Positions 5,045-5,072 of a DNA stretch of 5,072 bases are shown piece after piece. Below the pieces are notes generated by a model. That model ran no database searches. It was given only the letters and a program-made list of their open reading frames with translations, and had not been told where the DNA came from. Source of the DNA: an uncultured cyanobacterium (lineage in GTDB: Bacteria; Cyanobacteriota; Vampirovibrionia; Gastranaerophilales; Gastranaerophilaceae); NCBI GenBank assembly GCA_947073895.1, contig CAMTNN010000124.1:1-5072 (forward strand), in the 5' to 3' direction. The position numbers and the translations under genes are program-made. Within the stretch, counting starts at the first letter, position 1; each line of letters starts with the position of its first letter.

Positions 5045-5072
5045 TATTGCAACCTTTCTGTAATATCATTAA
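5044..5072 (-). CDS. rplD: Probable C-terminal end of 50S ribosomal protein L4, 5' cut by window edge
   Basis: In the minus-strand frame that ends with TAA at 5046-5044, the last eight residues read NDITERLQ. That suits the amphipathic C-terminal helix of L4. The stop overlaps the rplW ATG by one base (TAATG), a common coupling arrangement, and rplD precedes rplW in the canonical S10 cluster. Only eight residues and part of a ninth codon are visible, so the call rests mainly on gene order and the overlap. In E. coli L4 also represses its own operon through the S10 leader, which lies outside this window. Confidence 0.65.

Noticed and set aside
1..5072. Absence of TGA among the visible stop codons, suggesting a recoded TGA.
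   Set aside because: Only eleven stops are visible, and a run without TGA is expected fairly often in AT-rich genomes. Tryptophan is read from TGG and no gene needs TGA read through.

Overview
The window is a stretch of the bacterial S10-spc ribosomal protein gene cluster, read entirely from the minus strand. Reading from the high coordinate down, the order is rplD (last codons only), rplW, rplB, rpsS, rplV, rpsC, rplP, rpmC, rpsQ, rplN, rplX and rplE (cut by the window edge just before its stop). This is the canonical order found across Bacteria. All eleven substantial genes are intact, of usual length, and preceded by a purine-rich Shine-Dalgarno sequence. The DNA is AT-rich (estimated mid to high 30s % GC) and uses the standard code. 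From memory, L2 ([20 protein letters not shown]) and L16 ([19 protein letters not shown]) look most like Cyanobacteria and their non-photosynthetic relatives (Vampirovibrionia/Melainabacteria). The low GC would fit gut Gastranaerophilales. This placement is an inference and needs a phylogeny.

Layout: 5044-5072 is the rplD tail, whose stop overlaps the rplW start by one base. 1908-5044 holds rplW to rpmC, and rpmC overlaps rpsQ by 8 bases. 1-1718 holds rpsQ, rplN, rplX and rplE. Most junctions are short (overlap to 48 bases). Three are long: rplB-rpsS (96 bases), rpsQ-rplN (117 bases) and rplX-rplE (89 bases).

These three gaps are the only part of the window that ordinary gene content does not explain. 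Each holds an inverted repeat or a GC-rich block in otherwise AT-rich DNA. In the rplB-rpsS and rpsQ-rplN gaps the mismatches in the stems become G-U wobble pairs only when read as coding-sense RNA, which suggests selection on mRNA structure. The rpsQ-rplN gap corresponds to the S10/spc operon boundary of Escherichia coli. The rplX-rplE gap corresponds to the region where S8 represses the E. coli spc operon. Cis-acting control or mRNA processing elements are therefore plausible, but none matches a class I can name.

The genes work together as parts of both ribosomal subunits. L2, L4, L5, L14, L16, L22, L23, L24 and L29 belong to the 50S subunit, covering the peptidyl-transferase surroundings, exit tunnel and intersubunit bridges. 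S3, S17 and S19 belong to the 30S subunit. I found no mobile element, tRNA, rRNA, CRISPR array or novel protein system.
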